DNA of 64,000 nt from Paenibacillus sp. FSL R5-0912. Lineage in GTDB: Bacteria > Bacillota > Bacilli > Paenibacillales > Paenibacillaceae. Location: contig NZ_CP009282.1 in the NCBI RefSeq assembly GCF_000758605.1, forward strand, positions 3,038,001-3,102,000, written 5' to 3'. The notes beneath the pieces were generated by a model. The model saw nothing but the letters and a program-made list of their open reading frames with translations. It was not told where the DNA came from and made no database searches. A program made the position numbers and the translations under genes. Positions 1-9,287 of the stretch are shown here, piece by piece (within the stretch, counting starts at the first letter, position 1; every line of letters starts with the position of its first letter).

Positions 1-1946
1 TCGGCATACCATTTGTAGAGCCACCATGCCCCGTTAGGCTCATTCTGCCCGGCGAGCAGGGACCCGTAGGAGTTGGCCGTGTTCCAATACGGCAGCATAC
101 TGTTCATTTTCAGCTCATCATAACGTGCAATGTAATGAATAAGCGAGCCGCCTACGGCAATCTCCGAGGTAGCGGCATACTCATTGATGTCCACCTTGAT
201 CGGGAAGGGCACCGTCCGGTCCGGATACAGCTCTTTATAGCGCTGCACGGACCTCTCTTCCACCGTCCGGAAGGTGGCCACATTCGAGGGAGCCTGGTTG
301 AAGGCTTTGTCCCACAGCATATGCCAGCTGATAATGTCCGGCAGACAGTCATTCTCTACGCAGTAGGGAATGAAATCCTCGAATACCTTGGCTCCGTACT
401 GGGTCAAATTCACTCCGGAAATGACGGCGCCGGGGTCAATCTCTTTGATCTTCTTCGTTACTGCCAGCCAGTCGCTGTTGAATACGGCTCTTGAATTCTT
501 GCCCGTCTGGTTGTCTGACAGGAGCTGGGGATAACGGGTATTGTTCTGCTCAGGCTCATTGAACGGGATATAGATGAATCTTGCATCGGGGTCCTTGCCC
601 GGATTCGCCGCCGCCCATTGCTCTTTATAGGCTTTGACTGCCGTTGTAATCGGAATGACGGCTTCCTGAATATATTCATTCGCCGTTCTGGACGGATAGT
701 ACCAATGCTGATAATAATCCTGCATAACGATGTTTACAGCTTCCCCGCCGGCCTCGAAGAAATAGTCCGACACCCGGAGCGCGTCTCCGGTTGGATGCTG
801 GATACCGTTCGGCGGCTTCTGGGAGATATGCGAGGGCTTGATCGGAATCAGCGTGTTGATATCCGGCACATTAGGCTCGCTGATCGCATACAGTGCGCCG
901 GAAGAGCCATGGAATACAGGTCCGAGCGAACGGTCTGCCAGATCGACCGAGATTATGGCCGGCTTGGCTGAAGTGTTCTCTTCATGCTTCGTCTCTGCAT
1001 AGAGTGCGCTTACCTGATTGGCATTTAACTGGACATTGTAAATCCGCAGATCGTCAAATTTACCCTTGATATCTCCATCCGAGGTGTAAAGCGATCTGCC
1101 GAAATCATTGAATGTCAGGGCGTCCAGATAGCCGCGCGAGAAGAAATGCTCCAGAACTGAGGTCATTGTTGCATCCGGAGAGCTTTTACCCAGATCCAGA
1201 CCTTTGGTGCCCACGGGAACACCGTCCTGGTATACCTCGTAGGCCCCGCTGCTTGTCATCGTAATGACGACTTGCTGCCATTTGCCTCTAGCGGGATTGC
1301 GGTTCCAGACGATATCGCCTTTGTAGCTGGCAATTTCATTCGGATTCGTCCCGGTATATATACGGTTGCTGAACGTACCATCCCCGGCAATGACAATGAA
1401 TTCTGAATCCTGCCAACCGTTTACTCCGGCGTTTGTCAGCCCCTTCTCGGCAATGGTCGAGGACAGCAGGCGTGAATAGGCGCCTGAGGATGAGTCAATA
1501 TTTGCCCAGAAGGCGATGGACAGCTCATCCTCGATTCCGCTGTAGAGCTGATCCGGCAGCTTCAGCCAGCCGGTGCCGTTCCCGCCGCCGGGTAAGGAGA
1601 GGACCTCTCCGCGCTGGTCGTCGTATACAATCGACGCTACCCCTTTAAGCTCGGCGCGTTCAGCACCTGCAGCAGGATAGACGCTATTCACCACCGAGAC
1701 ACGGTCGACCACCTGTCCGGGGTGGAAGCTCCATTGGTACAGCGGAGCCGCCTCAGCGTTGACTTCCTTCTGTTGCACTTGATCCTGCTGGAACTGTTGC
1801 TGCTCCAGCAGTATTTGCTCAGGAGCAGACTCCGGGACCGGCAGCGGATCAGACAACTGATCCGTGGAAGCGCTTGCTAATGTAGATGGCAGAATAGTCA
1901 GGAATACCAGCATGGATATCAGTGAACGTTTAAGATGCAGCCTCAA
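1..1946 (-). CDS. Secreted LamG plus clan GH-A glycosidase-like protein, 3' end outside window
   Basis: I read this directly from the minus strand; it stays open to the window edge, so about 648 codons of a longer protein are present. A TTG start at 1946 has a GAGGTGAG ribosome site six bases upstream and gives a signal peptide (MRLHLKRS then a hydrophobic run ending LASA). A glutamine-rich linker follows (about residues 45-65), then a LamG/concanavalin-like sandwich (about 75-330) and a (beta/alpha)8 glycosidase-like region. In that region IPFNEPEQNN carries the usual clan GH-A acid/base Glu after Asn, and DINEYA is a candidate nucleophile strand. A GH39-like xylosidase or arabinosidase is possible, but the family is not certain. 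It probably acts outside the cell on xylan-related glycans, given the neighbours. Confidence 0.72.
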   Translation of the reverse strand, partial: MRLHLKRSLISMLVFLTILPSTLASASTDQLSDPLPVPESAPEQILLEQQQFQQDQVQQKEVNAEAAPLYQWSFHPGQVVDRVSVVNSVYPAAGAERAELKGVASIVYDDQRGEVLSLPGGGNGTGWLKLPDQLYSGIEDELSIAFWANIDSSSGAYSRLLSSTIAEKGLTNAGVNGWQDSEFIVIAGDGTFSNRIYTGTNPNEIASYKGDIVWNRNPARGKWQQVVITMTSSGAYEVYQDGVPVGTKGLDLGKSSPDATMTSVLEHFFSRGYLDALTFNDFGRSLYTSDGDIKGKFDDLRIYNVQLNANQVSALYAETKHEENTSAKPAIISVDLADRSLGPVFHGSSGALYAISEPNVPDINTLIPIKPSHISQKPPNGIQHPTGDALRVSDYFFEAGGEAVNIVMQDYYQHWYYPSRTANEYIQEAVIPITTAVKAYKEQWAAANPGKDPDARFIYIPFNEPEQNNTRYPQLLSDNQTGKNSRAVFNSDWLAVTKKIKEIDPGAVISGVNLTQYGAKVFEDFIPYCVENDCLPDIISWHMLWDKAFNQAPSNVATFRTVEERSVQRYKELYPDRTVPFPIKVDINEYAATSEIAVGGSLIHYIARYDELKMNSMLPYWNTANSYGSLLAGQNEPNGAWWLYKWYA

Positions 1947-2475
1947 TAGAATCTCACCTCTTGTGTTTTTTTGAAATAAAAGAATTTATAGGTTTCACCT
2001 GATCACTTATCCTTTTATTTCTCGCTGAAATGGTACCATCCTTCAAAAGGACGGTGTTTCCGTCTCTACTTGGATACCTCTTGTCATTCTGGTGCAGTAT
2101 TCATCTGTAGTAGTAATCGCACTGTCATTCCGGGCTATTTCCGCATAGGCACCGCAACCTCCCTGTTCATTGCCGTATCTCTTCACCGAGAATGTTAAGT
2201 GAATGGACAGCACTATAAAATCAAGCTTTTTTACTGTTTTTGTTCCTTTCTTTACGATCTGGGCAAGGGCGGGAAATCTGCAGCATACGATGCTGCGCGG
2301 GCGGATAGCGGAATCCGGCCAGCCGGATGTCCCTTCAGGCCTGAAGAGGTAAAAAAGAGAGAAAAAAGAGTAAAAAAAAGACATGCCAGTCAGGGTAGAA
2401 AGAAAGCCCCCGGGAGTCTATCATTAGAGGTATTCTAACCGTTATTCCAACATTTCTGCCACCGGAGGTTATCAT
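1947..2475. other. Divergent intergenic region without a convincing gene
   Basis: This 529-bp stretch separates the minus-strand glycosidase from the plus-strand kinase. It holds a copy of an interspersed repeat (1971-2062) and a purine-only-like tract around 2345-2383. Short reading frames across 2043-2438 on both strands have no ribosome site and no recognisable domain. Promoters for both flanking genes must lie here, but I see no strong consensus pair. Confidence 0.5.
1971..2062 (+). repeat. Interspersed repeat, copy 1 (partner at 17451-17545)
   Basis: About 90 bp match a second copy at 17451-17545 in the same orientation. The shared landmarks, in order, are AAGAATTTATA, ACTTATCCTT, TATTTCTCGCTGAAA and an AAGGACGGT hairpin end. 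The terminal hairpin is imperfect here and perfect in copy 2. In copy 1 the element lies in the 5' region of a minus-strand gene, in copy 2 before a plus-strand gene, so it is not a gene-specific leader. Confidence 0.75.
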
Positions 2476-4290
2476 TTGAAATATAACTTGGCCCGGACCC
2501 GCCGCTTTGTGAGTGTGAAGAACAAAATGATGTTCTTTTTTCTGCTGGCCATTCTTATCCCGGTTGTGATCATGTTTATCAACTCCTACATCTCCTCCCA
2601 GCAGATGCTGGAGCGCAAATATACGGATCTGCTGGCCGATATTACGAGGCAGTCGAACATCCGAATTGAAGAGTTCCTGGAGGATACGAAGCAGATTTCC
2701 CTCATCTCCAGCTATGGGATCAACAGCTATATCTCCGCCGTCTCGCAGGAGAATTATCCTGTTCAGAATTATTTGCACGACAGCTCCGTTCCCAACGAAC
2801 TGCAAGCTACGCAGCTGCTGATGAATTACATTACGATGAAGGACCGCGCGATCTCCATCTACGTCTATAATTTGAATCAAGGCAGTGACCTATATATCGC
2901 TCCTAACAAGCCCATCGACTATACCTATCATCCCAGGAACGAGGAGTGGTTCAACGATTTCCTGCGATCGGACGATATTACGCGTGATTTGCCGACACGG
3001 CTGGATATGCAGACCAAGGGAGACGACAACTGGGCCATTTATAATTTGCGCAAAATATTCGATATGGAGAACGGCAAGCTGCTTGGTCTCATGGTCGTGA
3101 GCGTGGATATTGATTTCATCAGCCGTCTGAACAAACGGATGCAGGCCGGGAACCGCTCGGCATTTACCGTCGTGGATAACAGCGACAGCATTATATTCAA
3201 TAATAATTATGATCTGATCGGTAAGCCGTTCAAATCGCTGTTTCCGCTCCGTGAAGATGCGCTGGCTGCCGATTTGAACCGGCAGATTGTCCGCGTATCG
3301 GGCAAGGATTATATTCTGATCCAGTCGCCGTTCGAGGTGCATGATTGGAAGACGTATATGTATATGCCGGTGGAGGAGCTGGCTGTCGAGAGCGATATTC
3401 TTAAGCGGAACCTGTGGACGATCGTCGTTGTGCTACTGTTGTTCGCCCTGATAAGTTCTATGTATATGTCGAATCTGATTACCCGGCCGATCAAGCAGCT
3501 AATCCGCAATATGACGCTTGTGGAGCAGGGCAAATTCGACAATCTGCCTGTGGTCCGGTCCAATGACGAGATTGGGGTGATGGCCAGCCGCTTCGAGCAA
3601 ATGTCAGCCGAATTGAAGCAGCTGGTGGAACGGATCTATGTGGAACAGGAGCAGAAGGTTGAAGCGGAGATCCGGGCTTTGCAGGCGCAGATCAGCCCCC
3701 ATTTCCTCTACAATACCTTGAATTCGGTCAAATGGATTGCCACCATGCAGCAGTCGGACACCATTGTTGAGATGACAGAGGCGCTGATCTCCATGCTCCG
3801 CTATACCGCCAAGACGGATAACCGGCTGGTTCCTATCCGTGAAGAGCTTGAACACATTGATCATTATATCGTGATCCAGAAGGTGCGCTATTTCAACCGG
3901 ATCGAATTCCACAGTGAGATCGAGCCGGCGCTTGCGGAGCAGGAGATTCCCAAGCTCAGTATTCAGCCGCTGGTAGAGAATGCGATCTTTCACGGGATTG
4001 CCGACCAGGAGGACGGTCTGGTATCCATCGAAGTCAGGTATGCAGGGAATTCCGAGCTTGCCATTACGGTAAAAGACAACGGCGCGGGGATGAGCCGGGC
4101 GGCGGCAGACCAGCTCCAATCCAGGCTTGACGGCGAAGAAGTCAGCGGCGGCATCGGTATTATCAATGTACATCAGCGTATCCGCCGCGGATATGGCGGG
4201 CCTTACGGGGTATCGTTTCAGAGCAGTCCGGGGCAAGGCGCAGTATTCGTGATCAGAATTCCTATAAGGAGCAGGAAGGAGGCAGGATGA
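2476..4290 (+). CDS. YesM-type sensor histidine kinase
   Basis: Membrane kinase of 604 aa; its autophosphorylated His donates phosphate to the regulator encoded next. The TTG start at 2476 follows GGAGG. The layout is one membrane segment (about 16-38), an extracellular Cache-like sensor (about 40-310), a second membrane segment (about 314-337), a HAMP region (about 338-390), a His_kinase domain with ISPHFLYNTLNS (His409), and a HATPase with the N-box QPLVENAIFHG and DNGAGM. The stop overlaps the response-regulator start (ATGA). The extracellular sensor and the ABC genes downstream suggest it senses an extracellular sugar and induces the transporter. The ligand cannot be read from sequence. 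Confidence 0.9.
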   Translation: MKYNLARTRRFVSVKNKMMFFFLLAILIPVVIMFINSYISSQQMLERKYTDLLADITRQSNIRIEEFLEDTKQISLISSYGINSYISAVSQENYPVQNYLHDSSVPNELQATQLLMNYITMKDRAISIYVYNLNQGSDLYIAPNKPIDYTYHPRNEEWFNDFLRSDDITRDLPTRLDMQTKGDDNWAIYNLRKIFDMENGKLLGLMVVSVDIDFISRLNKRMQAGNRSAFTVVDNSDSIIFNNNYDLIGKPFKSLFPLREDALAADLNRQIVRVSGKDYILIQSPFEVHDWKTYMYMPVEELAVESDILKRNLWTIVVVLLLFALISSMYMSNLITRPIKQLIRNMTLVEQGKFDNLPVVRSNDEIGVMASRFEQMSAELKQLVERIYVEQEQKVEAEIRALQAQISPHFLYNTLNSVKWIATMQQSDTIVEMTEALISMLRYTAKTDNRLVPIREELEHIDHYIVIQKVRYFNRIEFHSEIEPALAEQEIPKLSIQPLVENAIFHGIADQEDGLVSIEVRYAGNSELAITVKDNGAGMSRAAADQLQSRLDGEEVSGGIGIINVHQRIRRGYGGPYGVSFQSSPGQGAVFVIRIPIRSRKEAG

Positions 4291-5879
4291 ATATGCTGGG
4301 TGTTCTTATCGTGGATGATGAATTGCTGATGCGCATCGGCCTGAAGTCCATCATTCAATGGGAAGAGGAAGGCTTTACGATTCTCGGTGAAGCGGCGAAT
4401 GGACGGGAGGCGCTGGAGCTGGCCGGGACGCACAAGCCCGACCTGATTATTACAGACATCAAGATGCCTGTGATGGACGGTCTTGAGCTGATTCGGGAGG
4501 CCCGGCGGATGGATCTGGGCGGACAGTTCGTGATCCTAAGCTGCCTGGAGGAATTCCATTATGCGCAGGAGGCACTGCGGCTTGGAGCGGCAGATTATCT
4601 GATCAAAAGCGACATGAAGCCCTCGCAGCTTCAGCAGGTGCTGGATAGGGTCAGGAAGCGGGCGTCCCGCCACTCCCGTGCAGGCTCGGATGAAATGCCC
4701 CCAGGCTCCTACAAGGAGAGTATCGGGTATTTGAAGGAGACGCTTTTCAAGGAGATGATCAGCGGCTTCAAGACCGCCGGAGATGTGCTCGCTAACCGCG
4801 AATCCCTGCGTATCCGCCTGACGGATGAGCCTATGGTGCTCATGAAGCTGCGGATTAACCATTTCGAACAGCAGAGACGCAAGTATGTGGAGCAGGATGA
4901 GAAGCTGCTGCGCTATTCTGTCGCCAATATTCTCGAAGAGATTCTTCCGCGCAAGCGGGCGAAGGAGATCATTGTGATGAACTCCGCGGAATATGTGCTG
5001 CTGCTGGACCTCGGGCCTGAGGGGAGGATTGTCCGCGCGGAGATCGAACGCGCAGCCGCCAAGATTCAGGCGGCCATGAAGGATTTTCTGAAGCTGACGC
5101 TGTCCATCGGCGTCAGCGGCCCGGCGCCTGGCTTTGGCGGCCTGAAGCGGGCATATCAGGAGGCAGATATGGCGCTTGACGAGCTGTTCTTCGCGAGCGG
5201 GAGCGGCCTGTCCTTCTATGATAAAGCCCGGAGCCGCCAGAGAAGCGGGGATCGTGTGTTCATCGACAGGTCGGCCATGCGAAAGTTCAGGCAGGATACC
5301 GAGAGTGGAAGCGAAGGGGCGATTGACTTCCTGAACAGCCTGAAGGATACCATGCTGCTGGAGGGCTGTACGAAGCAGGCGGCGCGTTCGACCTATATCC
5401 GGTTGCTTGGGGCGATTCTGTCCTGCTTCCCGGCGCTTCCCGAGCCGAACGAAGCAGGGCTTACGGTGTACGAGAGCATTCTCCATGAAGAGAGCCTGGA
5501 GGGTCTGCACCGGACCGTTGCCGGTTATCTGGAGCAGTGCAGGACGCAGATGTCGGCAGGCGAATCCTCCCGGAGTTATGCGGAGCAGGCGAGTGAACTC
5601 ATCATGCAGCTGTATGCGGAGGATATCTCCCTGCAATCCGTGGCGGACCGGATTAACGTGAACGCCTCCTATCTAAGCCGGGTATTCAAGCAGGAGACGG
5701 GAGAGAATTTCGTCAGCTTCCTGACCCGGCTGCGCATGGAGAAGGCGAGGCACATGCTCAAGGACAAGAACGTGAAAGTATATGAGGTAGCAGAGAGTGT
5801 AGGGTATCCGAATACAGCATATTTCAGCAAGCTGTTTAAGAAGCTGAGCGGGATGAGTCCCGAGGAATACCGGGGCTAG
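4287..5879 (+). CDS. YesN-type response regulator with AraC DNA-binding domain
   Basis: 530 aa. The N-terminal receiver has VDDE near residue 10, phospho-acceptor Asp57 in TDIKMP, and a following conserved Lys region (YLIKSDMKP). The middle (about 150-400) is the weakly conserved linker module of YesN-type regulators. The C-terminal 100 residues hold the two AraC helix-turn-helix motifs (SLQSVADRINVNASYLSRVF and an AYFSKLFKKLSGMSPEEYR ending). It is translationally coupled to the kinase by a 4-bp overlap and is followed by a terminator. It most likely activates the sugar ABC operon starting at 6079; that target is inferred from position. Confidence 0.9.
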   Translation: MNMLGVLIVDDELLMRIGLKSIIQWEEEGFTILGEAANGREALELAGTHKPDLIITDIKMPVMDGLELIREARRMDLGGQFVILSCLEEFHYAQEALRLGAADYLIKSDMKPSQLQQVLDRVRKRASRHSRAGSDEMPPGSYKESIGYLKETLFKEMISGFKTAGDVLANRESLRIRLTDEPMVLMKLRINHFEQQRRKYVEQDEKLLRYSVANILEEILPRKRAKEIIVMNSAEYVLLLDLGPEGRIVRAEIERAAAKIQAAMKDFLKLTLSIGVSGPAPGFGGLKRAYQEADMALDELFFASGSGLSFYDKARSRQRSGDRVFIDRSAMRKFRQDTESGSEGAIDFLNSLKDTMLLEGCTKQAARSTYIRLLGAILSCFPALPEPNEAGLTVYESILHEESLEGLHRTVAGYLEQCRTQMSAGESSRSYAEQASELIMQLYAEDISLQSVADRINVNASYLSRVFKQETGENFVSFLTRLRMEKARHMLKDKNVKVYEVAESVGYPNTAYFSKLFKKLSGMSPEEYRG

Positions 5880-5920
5880 AACGGCAATTGTCAAAAAAAG
5901 AACAGACACTGTAAAAGAAG

Positions 5921-5946
5921 TGCATCCGCTGCGGATGCGCTTTTTA
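5921..5946 (+). terminator. Rho-independent terminator after the regulator
   Basis: GCATCC and GGATGC form a stem around a five-base loop, followed by GCTTTTTAT. It sits 42 bp after the regulator stop and separates the kinase-regulator pair from the ABC operon. It also argues against any upstream start for the binding-protein gene. Confidence 0.7.
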
Positions 5947-6078
5947 TGTGCACTGACGAATGGTCAAAAAAAGGAAATGTTCCGTAAAAAACAGCCATTT
6001 CGATACCGGCCGCCTTCGCCTACTATTGGAGATGCAGCAGATGCAGCACATCCTAAATGGAAGTTGGGGGTCATTCTA

Positions 6079-7401
6079 GTGAAGAAAAAAAGCTTAGCGA
6101 CCGCGTTGTCTATCTTACTTACGGCGGTCACCTTGACGGCTTGCGGCAATGGTAATGGCAACGGTAATGGCAACAGCAATACAGCGGCTTCACCATCGGC
6201 AGCGGCAACGGATGCCGCAGCAGCCACCCAGGCAGCAGGCGGCGAGAAGGTCGAGCTGACCTATGCGATCTGGGATTCCAACCAGGAGAAGGGAATCCGG
6301 ACCATTGCCGATGAATTCGAGAGCCAGAACCCGGACATCAAGGTCAATATTGAGGTGACCGGCTGGTCCGATTATTGGACGATGCTGGAAGCGGGAGCCA
6401 CCGGCGGCTCGCTGCCGGATGTATTCTGGATGCATTCCAATGAGATCTACCGCTATGCGAACAACGGCATGCTGCTTGATCTGACAGAACGCATCAGTAA
6501 GAGCGAAGACGTCAAGCTGGAGAATTACCCGGAAGGCCTGAACCAGATCTATAATCTGGGGGGCAAGCAATATGCGGTTCCGAAGGATTTCGATACCATC
6601 GGGCTGTGGTACAACAAGACGCTGTTTGACCAGGCGGGCGTGAAATACCCGGATGAGAGCTGGACATGGGATGATCTTCACAGCGCCGCGAAAGCGCTCA
6701 CGAAGGACGGGGTATACGGCTTCCTCGCACCGATGCACAACCAGGAGGGGTATTATAACTTCGTCTATCAGAACGGCGGCACCATTATTACAGCGGACAA
6801 GAAGTCAGGCTATGACGATCCCAAGACGATCGAAGCCCTTGATTACTATGTAAGCTTCGTACGTGACGGACTATCCCCAGAGGTGTACGGGGATGCCGAG
6901 CGTGCCGATCTGCTGAAGAACGGCAAGGCGGCGATGGGCCTCTTCGGCTCATGGAACCTGAGCGGCTTCACCGAGAACGAGTTCATGGCGAAGAATTTCG
7001 ATGTCGCCGTGCTGCCCCGCAAGGCTGCGCAGGCCTCCATCTATAACGGCCTCGGCAATGCGGTTGATGCCAAGACGAAGCATCCCGAGGAAGCATGGAA
7101 GTTCGTGGAATACTTAAGCTCCAAGACAGGCCAGGAGCGCCAGGCGGAGCTGGGCGTTGCCATCTCGGCGTACACGGGTGCGGCTGATAAGTGGGTTGAT
7201 TCCAACAAGACCTTCAATATCAAGGCATTCGTTGACATGGTCAGCTATGGGGTAATCCGACCGTATTCCAATACAACGGCTGTCTGGGAAGACAAGGCTT
7301 ATGAAGCGCTGAAGCCGGCGTTCTCCGGCAAAGTGTCTGTAGAGGAAGCAGCCCGCAATGCAGCTAAGGTCATGAATGACAGTCTGGCGGAAGAGAAATA
7401 A
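6079..7401 (+). CDS. Extracellular solute-binding lipoprotein of a CUT1 sugar ABC transporter
   Basis: 440 aa. I chose the GTG at 6079, which gives a clean lipoprotein signal (VKKKS, hydrophobic core, TLTAC); a reading frame extending upstream runs through the terminator and is not credible. The mature N-terminus is a Gly-Asn repeat and an Ala/Thr-rich linker, then a family-1 binding protein fold with LTYAIWDSNQEKGIRTIADEFE and the typical DVFWMHSNE and AMGLFGSWN segments. It captures a sugar or oligosaccharide at the membrane surface for the two permeases downstream. Xylo- or arabino-oligosaccharides are an inference from the neighbourhood. Confidence 0.88.
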   Translation: MKKKSLATALSILLTAVTLTACGNGNGNGNGNSNTAASPSAAATDAAAATQAAGGEKVELTYAIWDSNQEKGIRTIADEFESQNPDIKVNIEVTGWSDYWTMLEAGATGGSLPDVFWMHSNEIYRYANNGMLLDLTERISKSEDVKLENYPEGLNQIYNLGGKQYAVPKDFDTIGLWYNKTLFDQAGVKYPDESWTWDDLHSAAKALTKDGVYGFLAPMHNQEGYYNFVYQNGGTIITADKKSGYDDPKTIEALDYYVSFVRDGLSPEVYGDAERADLLKNGKAAMGLFGSWNLSGFTENEFMAKNFDVAVLPRKAAQASIYNGLGNAVDAKTKHPEEAWKFVEYLSSKTGQERQAELGVAISAYTGAADKWVDSNKTFNIKAFVDMVSYGVIRPYSNTTAVWEDKAYEALKPAFSGKVSVEEAARNAAKVMNDSLAEEK

Positions 7402-7415
7402 GCATGAGCCATATG

Positions 7416-7446
7416 CCTGCGGCAGCCTGGAGGCTGCCGCAGGTTT
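7416..7446 (+). promoter_or_regulatory. Strong intercistronic hairpin between binding protein and permease
   Basis: A perfect 12-bp stem (CCTGCGGCAGCC with its complement) closes a TGGA loop and ends in only three T residues. This is typical of the stem that protects or partly terminates the binding-protein message so that it exceeds the permease message. Confidence 0.7.
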
Positions 7447-7464
7447 GATAGGAGAGGGAAGCAG

Positions 7465-8376
7465 ATGAATCATACCGTCAAGAGGAAAATCGGAGCCAAA
7501 ACCTGGAATGAATGGTCCTGGGGCTGGTTCCTGATCGCACCAACGATGATCGGCCTAATCGTCCTCAACTTCATTCCGATTATACAGACCGCTTACCTTA
7601 GCTTCTTCAAGAGCGGGGATTTCGGCAGAGGCAATATCTACATCGGATGGGAGAATTACCGCAAGCTGATTCATGATCCACAGGTATGGCACGCTGTCGG
7701 CAATACATTGTTCTACACATTGCTGGTCGTACCTGCCAGTATTGCCATTGCCATGCTGGTAGCCGTCCTGCTGAACGGCAAGCTCGCGGGCCGCTCGCTG
7801 TACCGCACGATCTATTTCATTCCGATGGTCGCCGCCCCTGCGGCAGTGACTATGGTATGGCGCTGGATGTACAACCAGCACTACGGCCTCATTAATTACG
7901 GGCTATCCAAGCTGGGTCTTCCGGCCGTCAACTGGACGACGGACCCCCGGGTAGCCATGCTGTCCATCGCGGTGATCGGCATCTGGAGTGTCATCGGCTA
8001 TAATATGGTGCTGCTGCTCGCCGGTCTTCAGGAGATTCCGAAGGACTTCTACGAAGCCTCGGATATCGACGGAGCCAGCCGGGTGCGCCAATTCTTCGTG
8101 ATTACCCTGCCGCTTGTATCGCCCACCCTGTTCTTTGTGGTGGTGACCACGATTATTCAGGCCATGCAGGTGTTCGATGTCATCTATATGATGATTGATG
8201 TGAGCAACCCGGCCTATGACCATACAGTATCGCTTGTGTATCTCTTCTATAATAACTCATTCAAGTACTCAAATAAGGGCTATGGCTCAGCGGTTGTAAT
8301 GGTGTTGCTCGCGTTAATCATGATCATCACCTTCTTCCAGATGCGGGCGCAAAAAAAATGGGTCAACTACATGTAG
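7465..8376 (+). CDS. CUT1 sugar ABC transporter permease (MalF/UgpA type)
   Basis: 303 aa with about six membrane segments. The binding-protein-dependent transport signature with the EAA loop (FYEASDIDGASRVRQFFVIT) contacts the ATPase. The start has GGAGAGGG upstream. It pairs with the next gene to form the membrane channel. No ATPase gene lies in the operon, as is usual for Bacillales CUT1 systems that share an MsmX-type ATPase. Confidence 0.92.
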   Translation: MNHTVKRKIGAKTWNEWSWGWFLIAPTMIGLIVLNFIPIIQTAYLSFFKSGDFGRGNIYIGWENYRKLIHDPQVWHAVGNTLFYTLLVVPASIAIAMLVAVLLNGKLAGRSLYRTIYFIPMVAAPAAVTMVWRWMYNQHYGLINYGLSKLGLPAVNWTTDPRVAMLSIAVIGIWSVIGYNMVLLLAGLQEIPKDFYEASDIDGASRVRQFFVITLPLVSPTLFFVVVTTIIQAMQVFDVIYMMIDVSNPAYDHTVSLVYLFYNNSFKYSNKGYGSAVVMVLLALIMIITFFQMRAQKKWVNYM

Positions 8377-8388
8377 GAGGCGGCACTA

Positions 8389-9219
8389 TTGGCCAAACAT
8401 AAATACTTTAACCGGATCTTAGCTCACCTTGTGCTGCTCCTGGGAGCGGCTGTCATGATTCTTCCGTTCGTCTGGATGGTGCTGACCTCGTTCAAGTCAG
8501 TTACGGAGTCCACCTCGATGAATCCTTTTATCTTTTTCCCCAAGACCTGGCGGGCGGAGAACTATCTGGAGGTATGGCGCCAGAATAACTTTCTGGTCCT
8601 CTACTGGAACACCTTTGCGATGATGGCGCTTCGGGTGCTGTGTGCCGTAATGTTCAGCGCGATGGCTGCGTATGCTTTTGCCAGGCTGAGGTTCCCGGGG
8701 CGCAATTTCTTCTTCAGTCTCGTATTGTTTCAGATGATGGTGCCGACGCAGATCTTCATCATCCCGCAATATTTGATGGTCGATGCACTGGGGATGCGCA
8801 ATACAATATTTGCCTTGCTGTTCCCGGGTCTGGTCAGTGCCTTCGGCACCTTCCTGTTGAGACAATTCTTCATGGGCCTGCCGAAGGAGCTGGAGGAGGC
8901 GGCCAAAATTGACGGCTGCAATATCGGGCAGACGTTTGCCAGAATCATGCTCCCGCTGGTCCGCTCCGGTCTGGTGGCCCTCGGGATATTCACGGCCCTG
9001 TTCTCCTTCAAGGACCTGATGTGGCCGATGATCGTCAACACCAGTTCGGATGCGGCGACTCTCTCCTCGGCTCTGGCGAAGATTCAAAGCGCCTTCGCCG
9101 TGGACTACCCGGAGCTGATGGCGGCTTCCGTACTGGCGATTTGGCCGATGCTGCTTATCTACATCCTGTTCCAGCGGCAATTCATCGAAGGGATTGCAAC
9201 TTCGGGGGGCAAGCTCTGA
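8389..9219 (+). CDS. CUT1 sugar ABC transporter permease (MalG/UgpE type)
   Basis: 276 aa. The TTG start at 8389 follows AGGAGG, which overlaps the stop of the preceding permease gene, so translation is probably coupled. Six hydrophobic segments and the EAA motif (ELEEAAKIDGCNIGQTFARI) identify the second subunit of the channel. A second binding-protein gene follows after 68 bp. Confidence 0.92.
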   Translation: MAKHKYFNRILAHLVLLLGAAVMILPFVWMVLTSFKSVTESTSMNPFIFFPKTWRAENYLEVWRQNNFLVLYWNTFAMMALRVLCAVMFSAMAAYAFARLRFPGRNFFFSLVLFQMMVPTQIFIIPQYLMVDALGMRNTIFALLFPGLVSAFGTFLLRQFFMGLPKELEEAAKIDGCNIGQTFARIMLPLVRSGLVALGIFTALFSFKDLMWPMIVNTSSDAATLSSALAKIQSAFAVDYPELMAASVLAIWPMLLIYILFQRQFIEGIATSGGKL

Positions 9220-9287
9220 TTGTCCGTTGACGGAGGACATCTGGACGCTCAGAATAAGAATGGAGAATAGGGAAGGAGGAGGGCGTC

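Noticed and set aside
2043..2384. 113-codon minus-strand frame in the first intergenic region
   Set aside because: No ribosome site, odd composition arising from the purine-rich tract, and no domain.
4536..5636. 366-codon frame antisense to the response regulator
   Set aside because: It lies wholly within a well-supported gene and has no recognisable protein features.
5920..6078. N-terminal extension of the binding-protein gene at 6079
   Set aside because: It would start inside the terminator of the regulator gene and put 53 residues before a lipoprotein signal peptide.
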